Below are positions 34,290 through 43,832 of a stretch of 64,000 bases of DNA, one piece after another. Made by a program: the position numbers and the translations under genes. Within the stretch, counting starts at the first letter, position 1. Every line of letters starts with the position of its first letter. The notes beneath the pieces are model-generated. The model saw only the letters and a list, made by a program, of their open reading frames with translations, made no database searches and had not been told where the DNA came from. The stretch lies in assembly GCA_022760335.1 (NCBI GenBank), contig JALEGE010000205.1:1-64000 (forward strand), in the 5' to 3' direction. Source of the DNA: Hyphomonadaceae bacterium (GTDB lineage: Bacteria > Pseudomonadota > Alphaproteobacteria > Caulobacterales > Hyphomonadaceae).

Positions 34290-34820
34290 ATGTCTGACCT
34301 TGACCCCATCCGCACCGCACTGAAGCGCGCCACGCGCACCGTCACGCTGAAGCCCGCTTTTGGTCAGCGCACCTATGCCAACACCGCCACTGTGCGCAGC
34401 GGCCTTGCCTGCAATATTGCCGAGGGAAAGCATGACCTGATTTCCGACGTGCCGCCCGGCATGGGTGGCAGCGGCCAAGGCGCCTCGCCCTCCATGCTGT
34501 TCCGCAGCGCGGTGTCGGGCTGTCTCGCCATCGGCCTGAAAATGTGGGCCGCACGCCAGAACGTGCCGGTCGAGGAGATCAGCGTGACCGTCGAAACCGA
34601 TGTCGACGCGCGCGGACAGCTCGGCGTGGCCTGCAAGGCCGCACCGGGTTTCGAGGCGATCCGCGTCACCATTGAAATTGCGTCCAACGCGCCGGCCGAG
34701 GCGATCGGCGCGGTGATCGAAAAGACGCTCCGCACCAGTCCAATGATTGACGCGATCAGCGGGCCGGATGCCATCGACCTCACCACGCATATCCGCCAAT
34801 CCGCCCTGGAAGGAGCCTGA
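34290..34820 (+). CDS. OsmC-like protein 2
   Basis: Protein of 176 residues, a second OsmC-fold member only distantly like the first. GASPSMLFRSAVSGCLAIGLKMWA carries the single conserved cysteine; the second is absent (TSPMIDAISGPD instead). N-terminal residues ALKRATRTVTLKPAFGQRTY form a strand-rich lead. GGAGG precedes the ATG. It sits between the flavoprotein and the methyltransferase genes. Confidence 0.82.
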   Translation: MSDLDPIRTALKRATRTVTLKPAFGQRTYANTATVRSGLACNIAEGKHDLISDVPPGMGGSGQGASPSMLFRSAVSGCLAIGLKMWAARQNVPVEEISVTVETDVDARGQLGVACKAAPGFEAIRVTIEIASNAPAEAIGAVIEKTLRTSPMIDAISGPDAIDLTTHIRQSALEGA

Positions 34821-34821
34821 C

Positions 34822-35700
34822 ATGGACGCCAGACTGCAGCGCCGCATCCAGCGCTATGGCTGGGACAAGGCCGCCGAATTCTATGAGGATGGCTGGCAGG
34901 AAAGCCTCGCGCCGGTGCAGGATCGCCTGCTCAACCTGGCCAATGCCCAGCCGGGCGAAACCGTGCTCGACATTGCCTGTGGCAGCGGCCTGGTGACCTT
35001 TCCCCTCGCCGAAGCCGTCACCACATCGGGCCGTGTCATTGCAACGGATCTTTCCGCGGCGATGGTCGCCATAGTCGAGACGCGGGCCAGCGGGCTCGGT
35101 CTTGCCCATGTCGAGGCCTTCCGCGCCGATGCCGAAGCGCTATCGGGAATTGAGAATAACAGCGTGGATCTCGTTACCTGCGCGCTGGGCCTGATGTACT
35201 TTCCCGACCCCGAAGCTGCCCTGCGCGAAATGCTCCGTGTCCTGAAACCCGGCGGGCGGATTGTGTGCTCAGTCTGGGGCGCACGAAAAAATTGCGGCTG
35301 GGCGGATATTTTCCCGATTGTCGACGCGCGCGTGAACTCTGCCGTTTGCCCCATGTTCTTCCGGCTGGGCACCGGCGAGACGCTGGCAAAAGAGATGGCA
35401 GATGCGGATGTTTCAGAGGTGGTGTCTGATCGCCTGAGCGTAGCACTGCCATTTGACGATGGCGAGCATGCTGCGGATGCAGCCTTCCTGGGCGGACCCG
35501 TGGCGCTGGCTTATAACCGGTTTGACGCTGCAGAAAAGGCAGCGGCGCGGAAGGATTATCTGGACTCCATCGCGCCCTTTTTCACGCAGAAGGGATATCG
35601 GATCCCAGGTGAGTTTGTTGTGGTCTATGGGCGCAAAGCTGTGGCTGAGGCCAAGCTCGTCAAGTGCAGAGCCTTTAAGGACAGGCCATGTAACGGTTGA
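34822..35700 (+). CDS. SAM-dependent methyltransferase (UbiE-like)
   Basis: Protein of 292 residues. Class I motifs are ETVLDIACGSGLVTFPLAEA (motif I, about 46-65), RVIATDLSAAM (motif II), LVTCALGLMYFPDPEAALRE (motif III/IV) and RVLKPGGRIVCSVWG. The ATG begins one base after the osmC 2 stop behind GGAGCC. Base use drifts toward lower GC in the last 150 bp. It ends the OsmC operon, and its methyl acceptor is unknown. Confidence 0.88.
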   Translation: MDARLQRRIQRYGWDKAAEFYEDGWQESLAPVQDRLLNLANAQPGETVLDIACGSGLVTFPLAEAVTTSGRVIATDLSAAMVAIVETRASGLGLAHVEAFRADAEALSGIENNSVDLVTCALGLMYFPDPEAALREMLRVLKPGGRIVCSVWGARKNCGWADIFPIVDARVNSAVCPMFFRLGTGETLAKEMADADVSEVVSDRLSVALPFDDGEHAADAAFLGGPVALAYNRFDAAEKAAARKDYLDSIAPFFTQKGYRIPGEFVVVYGRKAVAEAKLVKCRAFKDRPCNG

Positions 35701-35839
35701 ACACTTCCGAAAGGTACGCAGGTTCCAGATCGGATCATCCAACTCTCCGCTGATACAAGATGAGAAGGGATTGGATGGCTAAGACAACGGGTCCATCATT
35801 GCCCCTAAGAGCAAGCTTTGCCGACCTTGCATGATGAAC

Positions 35840-36619
35840 TCAGACAGCCACAGGATGGAAGAACAGGGCTTGGCCGATAGCGGCCTTGACGGTGTTTTCC
35901 TGGAAGGGCTTGGAGATCAGATAAGCTGGCTCTGGACGCTCGCCAGTCAGAAGTCGTTCTGGGAATGCGGTGATAAAAATTACTGGGACATTGAACTCGG
36001 CGAGTATGTCATTTGCCGCGTCTATACCGGATGAGTTGTCGGCCAGCTGGATATCGCACAAGATCAGTCCTGGGGGGGACTTTCGCGCCATTGCGACAGC
36101 TTCGGTATGCGTAATCGCATTGCCAGTCACCGTGTGGCCCAGCTCAGAGACAAGACTCTCCAGATCAGCGGCGATAATGGGCTCGTCTTCAACGATCAGA
36201 ACTTTTGTCTTCAGCCCAGTTTCAATCTCACGCAGGGCCTGAGCGACCAAGGCTTCAACATCTGCAGTGTTGTAGCCCAGGATCAAGGCCGTATCGGCAC
36301 AGCTGAAGCCTTCCATCGCGGTCAACAGAAAAGCCTGGCGTGGTTCATCTGCGAGAGCCTGTAGGCGCTGGTCATGAATTGTTGGAACAGATGACGCGTC
36401 ATTGCCAGACATGGCGGCCGGCCGGATCGAGACATCGTGGAAGAAGCGATACAGCGCGACGCGCGAAGGGAGGGCAAGGTCGATACGCGCAGGATCTTGC
36501 GCCAAGGAAGAAAGCGCGGCGCGCACATGCGTGTCACCGATCTCCTGACTACCGGTCAGAGCTCTCGCATACCGGCGCAGATAGGGAATGTGTGGGCCAA
36601 ACTGTTCGGCAAGTCCCAT
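35840..36619 (-). CDS. phyR: General stress response regulator PhyR
   Basis: Protein of 259 residues with the unique PhyR layout: an N-terminal ECF-sigma-like domain (about 5-132, IPYLRRYARALTGSQEIGD, RQAFLLTAMEGFSCADTALI) and a C-terminal receiver (about 137-255). The phosphoacceptor is D189 in LILCDIQLA, and the conserved Thr/Lys are in FITAFPERL and LISKPF. When phosphorylated, the sigma-like domain captures NepR and frees EcfG. It is divergent from nepR-ecfG-kinase, the standard alphaproteobacterial arrangement. Confidence 0.96.
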   Translation of the reverse strand: MGLAEQFGPHIPYLRRYARALTGSQEIGDTHVRAALSSLAQDPARIDLALPSRVALYRFFHDVSIRPAAMSGNDASSVPTIHDQRLQALADEPRQAFLLTAMEGFSCADTALILGYNTADVEALVAQALREIETGLKTKVLIVEDEPIIAADLESLVSELGHTVTGNAITHTEAVAMARKSPPGLILCDIQLADNSSGIDAANDILAEFNVPVIFITAFPERLLTGERPEPAYLISKPFQENTVKAAIGQALFFHPVAV

Positions 36620-36754
36620 AATGGCTCCATTTCACAAATGCAGATGCATCCTAGGACTGTAATGGTTGCCTTTCCGTATAAATCATTATTTATCCCGGGC
36701 ATTAAATTTATGGATAGATTTTTTGGCAATTCTCGAAACTGGCTCAGCATTATC

Positions 36755-36958
36755 ATGGCGAAAGACGTGAACCGACCCCTCCGTAGTCAAAACATACCCT
36801 CGGAGCGTGATGCGCGTTCAAAGCATGCTCGTCGGAGAAAGATCGGTGAGCAACTCAAACAATTGTATGATGATGTTGCCAATGAGCCGATACCCGACGA
36901 ATTTTTAAAACTTCTGCGCGATGCTGACGAGAAGTCGAAGCCCTCTGAGGGGGAATAG
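36755..36958 (+). CDS. nepR: Anti-sigma factor NepR
   Basis: Protein of 67 residues. The conserved NepR core IGEQLKQLYDDVANEPIPDEFLKLL lies at about residues 30-54 (HIGxxLRxxYxxxxxExxPxxFxxLL in relatives). Flanking tails are basic at the N-terminus and acidic at the C-terminus. The ATG at 36755 is the most likely start, but the ribosome site is weak; another in-frame ATG is at 36710. It binds EcfG, or PhyR-P under stress. The gene lies 14 bp before ecfG. Confidence 0.88.
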   Translation: MAKDVNRPLRSQNIPSERDARSKHARRRKIGEQLKQLYDDVANEPIPDEFLKLLRDADEKSKPSEGE

Positions 36959-36972
36959 GAGAAGCGCGTCTC

Positions 36973-37557
36973 GTGCAAACCATGGATGATCGTGCGTTCA
37001 AAACCGAGCTGGCGGGACTGATTCCTCATCTGCGCGCCTTTGCGCGGAGCCTGTGTGCGAATCAGGCCCTGGCGGACGATCTGGCGCAGGATGCAATGCT
37101 GAAGGCTTGGGAAGCGCGCGATACCTATCGTCAGGGCAGCAATATGAAGGCTTGGTGCTTCACCATCCTGCGTAACCTCTTCTACTCTGAAAAGCGCCGC
37201 AGCTGGCGTGCCCAGCCACTTGAGCCAGAGGTTGCTGAAGCTACGCTTATTGCAGCTGATGATCCATCAGCCAGTCTTGAGCTTTTGGCGCTGCGCAACG
37301 CGCTTCAGCACCTGCCTGCAGATCAGAGAGAGGCGTTGATTTTGGTTGGCGCTGGCGGTTTCAGCTATGAGGATGTCGCTGAAATTTGCGACTGCGCGGT
37401 GGGAACAGTGAAGAGCCGCGTGAACCGTGCGCGCAAGTCTCTCGCCGGGATTCTCGAATCTACGAGCCCGATTGCCGGCAATGATAATATCCGCGCGATT
37501 GATGCCTTTGATGATATCATGGGTCAGGTCGACGCCCTGGCGGGCGGCCGTGTTTGA
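36973..37557 (+). CDS. ecfG: ECF sigma factor EcfG (general stress)
   Basis: Protein of 194 residues. Region 2 (LIPHLRAFARSLCANQALADDLAQDAMLKAW, about 16-46) and region 4 (LPADQREALILVGAGGFSYEDVAEICDCAVGTVKSRVNRARKSL, about 115-158) match the EcfG group. The GTG at 36973 follows AGGAGAAG by about 10 bp; an ATG three codons later is too far from it. It directs RNA polymerase to stress promoters once NepR is sequestered. It overlaps the kinase gene by 8 bp. Confidence 0.93.
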   Translation: MQTMDDRAFKTELAGLIPHLRAFARSLCANQALADDLAQDAMLKAWEARDTYRQGSNMKAWCFTILRNLFYSEKRRSWRAQPLEPEVAEATLIAADDPSASLELLALRNALQHLPADQREALILVGAGGFSYEDVAEICDCAVGTVKSRVNRARKSLAGILESTSPIAGNDNIRAIDAFDDIMGQVDALAGGRV

Positions 37558-39256
37558 GCGACTGATCAAGGCAACAGAGCGCTCGCGTGGAACATTACGC
37601 CAGCGGCTTTTAATCGTACTTGCTCTGGCAATGATGCCGTTTCTTTTTGCTGGCGCCATCCAATCCAGACTGGATGCCCGGATACACGAGCATCAGCGTC
37701 TGGATCGCCTAATACATGCGTCAGAGGGGGCGATTGGCGCGGTTGAAAGATACAGGATCTCTGCTGAGCAGTATCTGCGCATTTTTGCAGATGATATTGC
37801 GCGCGGTGATTGCCATGCAGTGTATGCACGCATTGGCGATCATCTGCCGGGTTTGATCACTGTTGCCAATTTTGATGCAGATGGAATGGCAACATGCACG
37901 TCACGCGGGGAACCGGGCTTTTCCATTGCGCAAACAAGCTTGTTCGACCGTGCACGTTCTGGCCAGGAACTGGTCCACTCCGATGGGGTTCACAGTGAAC
38001 GCAGCAATGCGCTCATCTTCGCTCTCTTGCTCAGAAGGCAAGACAATGAAGGGCACTTTTCTGGCGGTGTTGCTTTCAGCCTTCACATCGATGCTTACCT
38101 TGAAGCCTTGCGGCAAGTGGAAGTTCCGGCCGGAACCAGGATCTATCTGGCAGATGGCGATGGCCGCGTTTTCGGGGCAGAGCAGATAAGCCAGATCCCG
38201 AGGGCTTGGGTGGAAGAGGCCCGTCTGCAGGTCACAAGCCAACTGTTTCGTCGCGAGCTGGAAGACGGGCCCGATATGGACATGGTTGTCGGACGGACAG
38301 GCTCTGATGGGGTCTATGCGCTGATCGTCCAGCCATCTCCGGGCCTGTTCAGCCATGCATGGTTCAATCCCATGCGTGCATTTGGGCTACCATTCCTGGC
38401 CTTGTGCGTAACCTTGATGACGGCTTGGCTGGCAATTGATCAGTTGATCTTGGTTTGGCTGAAGCGTGTTCGCCAACTTGCCGTGGTCTATCGTGAGGGG
38501 CTGTATAGCTTTCGTGATACGGATGTCTTTGATCGCGCACCGGAAGAAGTACGCAGCCTTGCGGCCACACTCAACGATATGGCCGGTCGGGTTTCGGAGC
38601 GTGATGAAAGTCTCAAGCATGCCATAGAAGTGCGCGATGATGCGGTGAAGGAGATCCATCACCGGGTTAAGAACAACCTCCAGATCGTGACCAGCTTCCT
38701 TAACTTGCAAAGCCGCGCGGTCAGCGATGATGAAGCCAGATATGCGCTCGCTGCTGCACGTCACAGGATCGATGCCTTGGCGATTGTCCATTCCACACTC
38801 TACCAGCATGAACGGGTCGAGCAGGTTTCAATCAAGCCTTTTCTTGAAGGACTGCTGGCACATTTGTCTGAAGCGGTAGGCCTGCAAGACGGTGATATTG
38901 CCCTGGAAACCTCGATTGTTCAGGCCGAGCTGGAGGCTGATGCAGCAATCCCCATTGCGCTCTTTGTGGTCGAAGCTGTCACACATGCCATGTTGAATGC
39001 GCGCGACACCTCAAATGGCCGCATAGGGGTCTTGCTAGAGCAGGACGGTAGTTATCTCAAACTGATCGTCTCTGAGGAGGGACTGGGTGCGCCTGATCTG
39101 TTGGATATGGGCAAACCGACAGGTTTGGGCGGACGGCTTATGATGTCCTTTGCGCGCCAGCTGCATGGCCGCCTTATTACCGAGCGAACAAGTGAGTTAG
39201 GCTTTGGTATGGGGATCGTGTTTCCGTACGCGCATGAGCAGCGAAAGGTGGCTTGA
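37550..39256 (+). CDS. HisKA_2-type sensor histidine kinase (PhyK-like)
   Basis: Protein of 568 residues. An N-terminal membrane segment (LLIVLALAMMPFLFAGAI, about 20-37), a periplasmic sensory domain of roughly 240 residues and a second segment (FGLPFLALCVTLMTAWLAI) precede a HAMP-like stretch. The HisKA_2 dimerisation box is HHRVKNNLQIVTSFLNLQSR with phospho-acceptor H371, followed by a HATPase-like end (LGGRLMMSFARQLHG). The GTG start at 37550 overlaps the ecfG stop. By position and family it is the kinase that phosphorylates PhyR. The ATP-binding domain looks diverged, since the usual N-box is weak (TSNGRIGVLL). Confidence 0.88.
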   Translation: MFERLIKATERSRGTLRQRLLIVLALAMMPFLFAGAIQSRLDARIHEHQRLDRLIHASEGAIGAVERYRISAEQYLRIFADDIARGDCHAVYARIGDHLPGLITVANFDADGMATCTSRGEPGFSIAQTSLFDRARSGQELVHSDGVHSERSNALIFALLLRRQDNEGHFSGGVAFSLHIDAYLEALRQVEVPAGTRIYLADGDGRVFGAEQISQIPRAWVEEARLQVTSQLFRRELEDGPDMDMVVGRTGSDGVYALIVQPSPGLFSHAWFNPMRAFGLPFLALCVTLMTAWLAIDQLILVWLKRVRQLAVVYREGLYSFRDTDVFDRAPEEVRSLAATLNDMAGRVSERDESLKHAIEVRDDAVKEIHHRVKNNLQIVTSFLNLQSRAVSDDEARYALAAARHRIDALAIVHSTLYQHERVEQVSIKPFLEGLLAHLSEAVGLQDGDIALETSIVQAELEADAAIPIALFVVEAVTHAMLNARDTSNGRIGVLLEQDGSYLKLIVSEEGLGAPDLLDMGKPTGLGGRLMMSFARQLHGRLITERTSELGFGMGIVFPYAHEQRKVA

Positions 39257-39517
39257 GTTTTGATTATAAACTCAGTCTATGCGCTTCGTACTGTCTGCTT
39301 TTTCCAGAAGGGTTTGAAACCTTTCAGGCACGCCTTCTTTCAGAAGCGGGGCATGAATATCACGCAGGCAGTCGCCCAACAGTCGAGTCTTCGCGCGAAT
39401 TTCTCGGCGACTGGACTGGCGCGTGGGTTGGTAGGGGTGAGCTTTCGTCATCGCTACTAGACGCTCGACGAAGCAAATTGTTCCAGACTTAGGCTAAATC
39501 ATTGGAAGCCCGGTTTC

Positions 39518-39661
39518 TTAATCGTCTTTGGCATCTTCCGCGGCGTCTTCGATGGCCTCGCCAGCAGCTTCCAGGTCAGCGCCAATGCCTGCGACTGTGT
39601 TGCAAGCCGCAAGGGTCACGAGTGCAAGGCTCACTCCGCACCAAGCAATAAACTTCTTCAT
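39518..39661 (-). CDS. Entericidin-like small lipoprotein
   Basis: Protein of 47 residues. A signal peptide ends in a lipobox (LVTLAAC-N), so Cys20 becomes the lipidated N-terminus. The mature part NTVAGIGADLEAAGEAIEDAAEDAK matches the entericidin A/B family. AAGGA lies 7 bp before the ATG. Entericidins are often controlled by stress sigma factors, but no clear GGAAC-N16-CGTT promoter was found upstream. It lies 52 bp after tamB on the same strand. Confidence 0.85.
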   Translation of the reverse strand: MKKFIAWCGVSLALVTLAACNTVAGIGADLEAAGEAIEDAAEDAKDD

Positions 39662-39713
39662 CTTCGCATCCTTCTCGAAATATCCAAGCGTCCATTTCAG
39701 GGCGTAGAGCCTG

Positions 39714-42700
39714 TCAGTCAAAGTCGGTTTTCCAGCGCACCGATACACTTTCGCCGACATTTGAGGTTGTTTCCAGCTCCACCTCGATATTGTCCAGTGG
39801 TTGCCATTCCAGCGCTATGCCGGGTGGTGCGTCTGGGCTTGAGCGGAGTTCAAGATAGACGTCTTCGGCGAGATACTTACCAGTAGTCAGTTCCACCGAC
39901 CCAGTGTCGGATTGACCAATATCCACTGTATCAAGATCAAGAGATTCCTCCAGCCCACCAAGCAGGTCGAAGCCACCCTCGCCCGACAATTCGGCAAGGG
40001 CTGCCGCAAGCCGCGCGGTTTCCAACGGGCCAAGCTCTGCCGGTGAGCGACCGAACAGCAGGCGCGACAGGATTTCATCCTGCGGCAGTTGTGGGCTTGA
40101 GCTGAGTGAGACTTCCGGCGAGCGCGGCGTTCCGGTAATGCGAATTTCTGCCGTCATGTCGTCATCAGTGCGAATGGCGCGAATATCCAGATCGGCCTGA
40201 TCCGGGTCGCCATTGATGCGTACACTGCTCTCACGCACATCGAAGCGTTTTCCGAGCAGATCGAAACGACCACGCTCAATCCTGCCGGTGCCGACAATAT
40301 TCGGATCGCCGACCGATCCGCCGATTTCTGCATCCAGCACAAGACTGGCCTCGATGCCATGTCCGGTCAGGCGTACTCCGCGCGGGGCCGTGATGCGAAC
40401 TTTCAATTCTGTCACCGGATCTCTTTGTTCAGGAGTCTCGGCAGGCGCGTCTGGCGCTTCAAATCGGACATCAAGCGTGGGCGGGCCGCTTTGGGGAAGT
40501 TGGTCAAGATTGAGTGTTCCATCGACAATCTCTAGCTCGCCAGAGAGACCGATATTTTCACCCTCGCGCTTCAGGCCCAGATCGCCGCTCGCCACCAAAC
40601 GCCCTTCTGATCGGTCGAACACGACCAGTCGGTTTGCGGCCAGTTCCAGATTGGTTGCACCATTTAGAAGGGACATGCGTCCGCCACCTGAAATGCTGCC
40701 GCCCCTGTGGCCATTGGCGGAAAAGGTGTTCAGTTCCAAGGCTTCCGGTGTCATCTCGGCGCTGAGGGAGACATCCTTCAGAATGAGACCGTAGCGCGAA
40801 TCCTCAAACAATCCATCGCGCAGGAATAACTCACCACGCGCACCATTATCCTTGAGTGGCAAGGCGCCTTCGAGTGTCAGATCAATATTGCCGCCGAGCG
40901 CCAGGTCTGGGTTGAGCACCAGATCGGCAAGCGGGCCGATCGGACCTTCAAGATCAGCGCGGAAAGGCATGCTCGCGCCAGAAACCATTGCAATGGTGAG
41001 CGGGTCGGCACGCGTTGAAAGCGGGATTTGCAGAGACGCATTTCCGTCGAGACTGTCCTCAAACCGCGTAGTAGCGACAAGGTCCAGCATTTCCTCCGCA
41101 AGCTGGCCGTCAAGCTGCAGCACAAGCGGGGCCTCGGCGCCGGCGAGTGTGTACAGTCCATCAAGCTCGGCTGTCAGCTCACCATCGAGATGTGGCCCAT
41201 TATCCCGCAAGAGCAGCTCGGCTGAAAGTTGACCGCGGCGCGGCAATTGCCCGAGCAAGGGCAGGAGCGCTTCCAACGAAATGCTCTCGAGCTCTATCCG
41301 TACGCGTTCTTCCGTGCGGTCTGTGATCTGGCCGCGGGCTGTGCCATCAAAGGCCGAAAGGGCGAATGAAGCTTCAACGCCGCGCGGGCTGGGCTGCAGA
41401 CGGATCGGCTCCAGGGTTTGAAAGGGTTGGTCGGCCAACTCGCCCCTGGCATTCAGTGTCAGCGCGCGTTCTGGCTGCATGGGTTCTTGCACCCTGCCGG
41501 AGAGATCCAGAAGCAGTGGCAGTCCTGCGCCATTGACGTCCATGTCGCCAGTTACACGCGCGGTCAGGTCCAGCGCTTCGGGCGTGCCGGCAACGTTCCA
41601 GTCAATGCCGGCGCCGCGTAATGGTCCTGCCGTCAAACGAGTCACGCCACCCTGGGTCTCGACTCGATCTCCGGTGAGTTGGAGCGTCGCATCGACCGTC
41701 TCTGCCGGGATGCTCTCGGGCAGAGGTCCCTGCAAGGTGAGATTGGCGCGCAGAGCGGGCAGATCGGCGCCCTCGCCGGAAAGGGCCCCTTCGGCAACAA
41801 GGCCGGCCAGAGTCGCTTCAAGTTCGGTGACCTGCCAGCTCTCGCCGGAGAGGAAGACCATGGCTGTAAGCGAAGCCGGCCCGGTGTCCGTCTGGCCATA
41901 TGCTTGGAGCCTGCCTGTCAGGTCGCCGCCGGCCAGATTTCCTTGTGCAGATGTGGAGATATTGGAGAGATTCAGCCCGGCTTGGCGGACGGACCGGGTT
42001 TGCGCTTCCAGAACAAAGTCGAGAGACTCGAGCGGGCCAGCGCCGGTGAGGCTTGCCGAGAGCGGCTCAATTGCCGTTCCCGAAACAGAAAACGCTTCAC
42101 TTTCCAGATCAAGATCTAAGTCGACTTGCTTGTTTTCAAAAAGGTTTGCTGTGCCTCGCAAACCCGCTTTCGCGCCATTGAAAGATACTTCATCCAAGCG
42201 TACCGCGCCTTCGCGCGTGACAAGACCAGAAAGGCGGGTGGTAAGGTTCGACCCGAGTAGACCGCCCAACGGTTCGGGCATGGTCTCTAGCCCTGTTACG
42301 CGCGATTGCATGATGATCTGCAAGGCACCGTCATCTTGCCCGTAAAGACGCCAGTCCCCGGCAAGAGATGCTCCATATGGCAGTTCGGCCCTTTGGCCAT
42401 TCAGGATAAACCGCCCTTCCAGCGCGGTTTCAGATGAAAGCTCTGGGTCGATCCGCCCGGTCGCCGACAGCCGTGCAGCGCGGCCGGTCACGTTCACTGC
42501 CTCAAACGACGCTATACGGGTTTCTGGAGCGACGCTGGCAATGAGTTGAAGCCCCGGCTGTGCCCCTATCAGCTGACCTGCCTGACCGGGAAGGCGTGTA
42601 CCTTTGGAGGTGAGGTCCGTTTCGATCTGCCAGTCGCTTTCCCCGCGGATGATATTAAGCGGGCCGGCAATCGAGGTGACCGAGATGTCACCGCGTGTGA

Positions 42701-43832
42701 TGTTCCAGGCTTCAATCTCACCGGTATATTCTGGGCCGGCCTGTCCGGCAGACCAATCGCCATCCAGCCGGATACGGCCGACTTTCGTACCGGCCAGGTC
42801 TGCCAGTTGATGCGGCTCCAAGGCTTCGGCCAATACATGTCCAAACCATGGACCGTTCTCTTCACGTTTCAGATCAAGTGTTGCATCCAGCCTGTCTGCG
42901 GAAAGGTTGGCCTCGAAGCTCATGGCGGCTGGGTCAGCGCGTCCATTCAGGCTCGCAGGGCTACCCATCCATTCGACAAGCTCTGTGAGCAGGGGATGCG
43001 CGCGCAGATTGGCCTCGCCATCATAGGTGATCATGTTGGCTTCGCCCTGGGCATTCAAGCTCAGCACTGGCAGGTCATCGATCCGGGCATTCAGGTTGCC
43101 AGCCCAGTCATCTAAGGCGCCAGTGCCTTGAATCTCTCCCGACAGAGATTGCTCTGGATCGAGGCGGACCAGGCTTGCCAAAAGACCGCCTGCGGGGCTG
43201 TCAAAGTTCAGCGCACCCTGAAGCCGATCGGTGCGCGACCAGGTGAGATCACCCTCCACTCTGTCGCCATCGCCCTCGAGGGGGTGCAGCGTCAGTTCAA
43301 GAGCAGCGCTATCTTCCTGCCAGGCACCGGCCCCGGCGAGCGCGAGGCGCAACTCGCGGGTCGTCACCGCGCTGTCGAGCAGAAGTTCGGAGACTCGCAC
43401 CGAGCCAATATCAATAGCGCGGATCGGGTTGTTTCCGCCGCCAGAAACTTCAGAGCGTTCCAAAACTGGCCTGCGGTGCATTTCTATCCGGTCTGCCGAG
43501 ACAAGATCCACGGCCAACATGCGCGTGCGCAGTCGTAGCGGATGCCAGACTGCCGATACCTCATTGGCTTCCAGCCATACGCCCTCCTGGTCGCCAATAG
43601 CGAGGCGCTCAATGGTGAAGCGGCCAAGCAGGTCGCCTTCCAGCCCTTCGATCTCAATCTTCTGTCCGGCGGGCCGCAGCGCCTCGATCCGTGCTTCCAC
43701 AAAAGCGCGGCCCGGCCCGCTCATGGCGACCAGACGCACCGCAATCAACAGGCCGGTGATCATAAGTACGAGCACGGCCAGCCATCGCAGCCAGCGCCGC
43801 ATTGGGGGTGAAGTGGATTTGTCCTGGTCCAT
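39714..43832 (-). CDS. tamB: Translocation and assembly module protein TamB
   Basis: Protein of 1372 residues. A single N-terminal membrane anchor (WLAVLVLMITGLLIAVRLVA, about 15-34) is followed by a very long, repetitive beta-strand (beta-taco) periplasmic body. The conserved C-terminal DUF490 domain contains LLFGRSPAELGPLETARLA, GKYLAEDVYLELRSSP and the final SVRWKTDFD ending in an aromatic-acidic tail. TamB links the inner membrane to TamA and supports outer-membrane protein or lipid transport. Its start overlaps the tamA stop (TGATG type), so they are coupled. Confidence 0.94.
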   Translation of the reverse strand: MDQDKSTSPPMRRWLRWLAVLVLMITGLLIAVRLVAMSGPGRAFVEARIEALRPAGQKIEIEGLEGDLLGRFTIERLAIGDQEGVWLEANEVSAVWHPLRLRTRMLAVDLVSADRIEMHRRPVLERSEVSGGGNNPIRAIDIGSVRVSELLLDSAVTTRELRLALAGAGAWQEDSAALELTLHPLEGDGDRVEGDLTWSRTDRLQGALNFDSPAGGLLASLVRLDPEQSLSGEIQGTGALDDWAGNLNARIDDLPVLSLNAQGEANMITYDGEANLRAHPLLTELVEWMGSPASLNGRADPAAMSFEANLSADRLDATLDLKREENGPWFGHVLAEALEPHQLADLAGTKVGRIRLDGDWSAGQAGPEYTGEIEAWNITRGDISVTSIAGPLNIIRGESDWQIETDLTSKGTRLPGQAGQLIGAQPGLQLIASVAPETRIASFEAVNVTGRAARLSATGRIDPELSSETALEGRFILNGQRAELPYGASLAGDWRLYGQDDGALQIIMQSRVTGLETMPEPLGGLLGSNLTTRLSGLVTREGAVRLDEVSFNGAKAGLRGTANLFENKQVDLDLDLESEAFSVSGTAIEPLSASLTGAGPLESLDFVLEAQTRSVRQAGLNLSNISTSAQGNLAGGDLTGRLQAYGQTDTGPASLTAMVFLSGESWQVTELEATLAGLVAEGALSGEGADLPALRANLTLQGPLPESIPAETVDATLQLTGDRVETQGGVTRLTAGPLRGAGIDWNVAGTPEALDLTARVTGDMDVNGAGLPLLLDLSGRVQEPMQPERALTLNARGELADQPFQTLEPIRLQPSPRGVEASFALSAFDGTARGQITDRTEERVRIELESISLEALLPLLGQLPRRGQLSAELLLRDNGPHLDGELTAELDGLYTLAGAEAPLVLQLDGQLAEEMLDLVATTRFEDSLDGNASLQIPLSTRADPLTIAMVSGASMPFRADLEGPIGPLADLVLNPDLALGGNIDLTLEGALPLKDNGARGELFLRDGLFEDSRYGLILKDVSLSAEMTPEALELNTFSANGHRGGSISGGGRMSLLNGATNLELAANRLVVFDRSEGRLVASGDLGLKREGENIGLSGELEIVDGTLNLDQLPQSGPPTLDVRFEAPDAPAETPEQRDPVTELKVRITAPRGVRLTGHGIEASLVLDAEIGGSVGDPNIVGTGRIERGRFDLLGKRFDVRESSVRINGDPDQADLDIRAIRTDDDMTAEIRITGTPRSPEVSLSSSPQLPQDEILSRLLFGRSPAELGPLETARLAAALAELSGEGGFDLLGGLEESLDLDTVDIGQSDTGSVELTTGKYLAEDVYLELRSSPDAPPGIALEWQPLDNIEVELETTSNVGESVSVRWKTDFD

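Noticed and set aside
36620..36754. EcfG-type promoter (GGAAC-N16-CGTT) between phyR and nepR
   Set aside because: No close match was found on either strand by eye. A variant site cannot be excluded.
39257..39517. Small open frames after the stress kinase
   Set aside because: No ribosome site, no domain and atypical composition; treated as non-coding.
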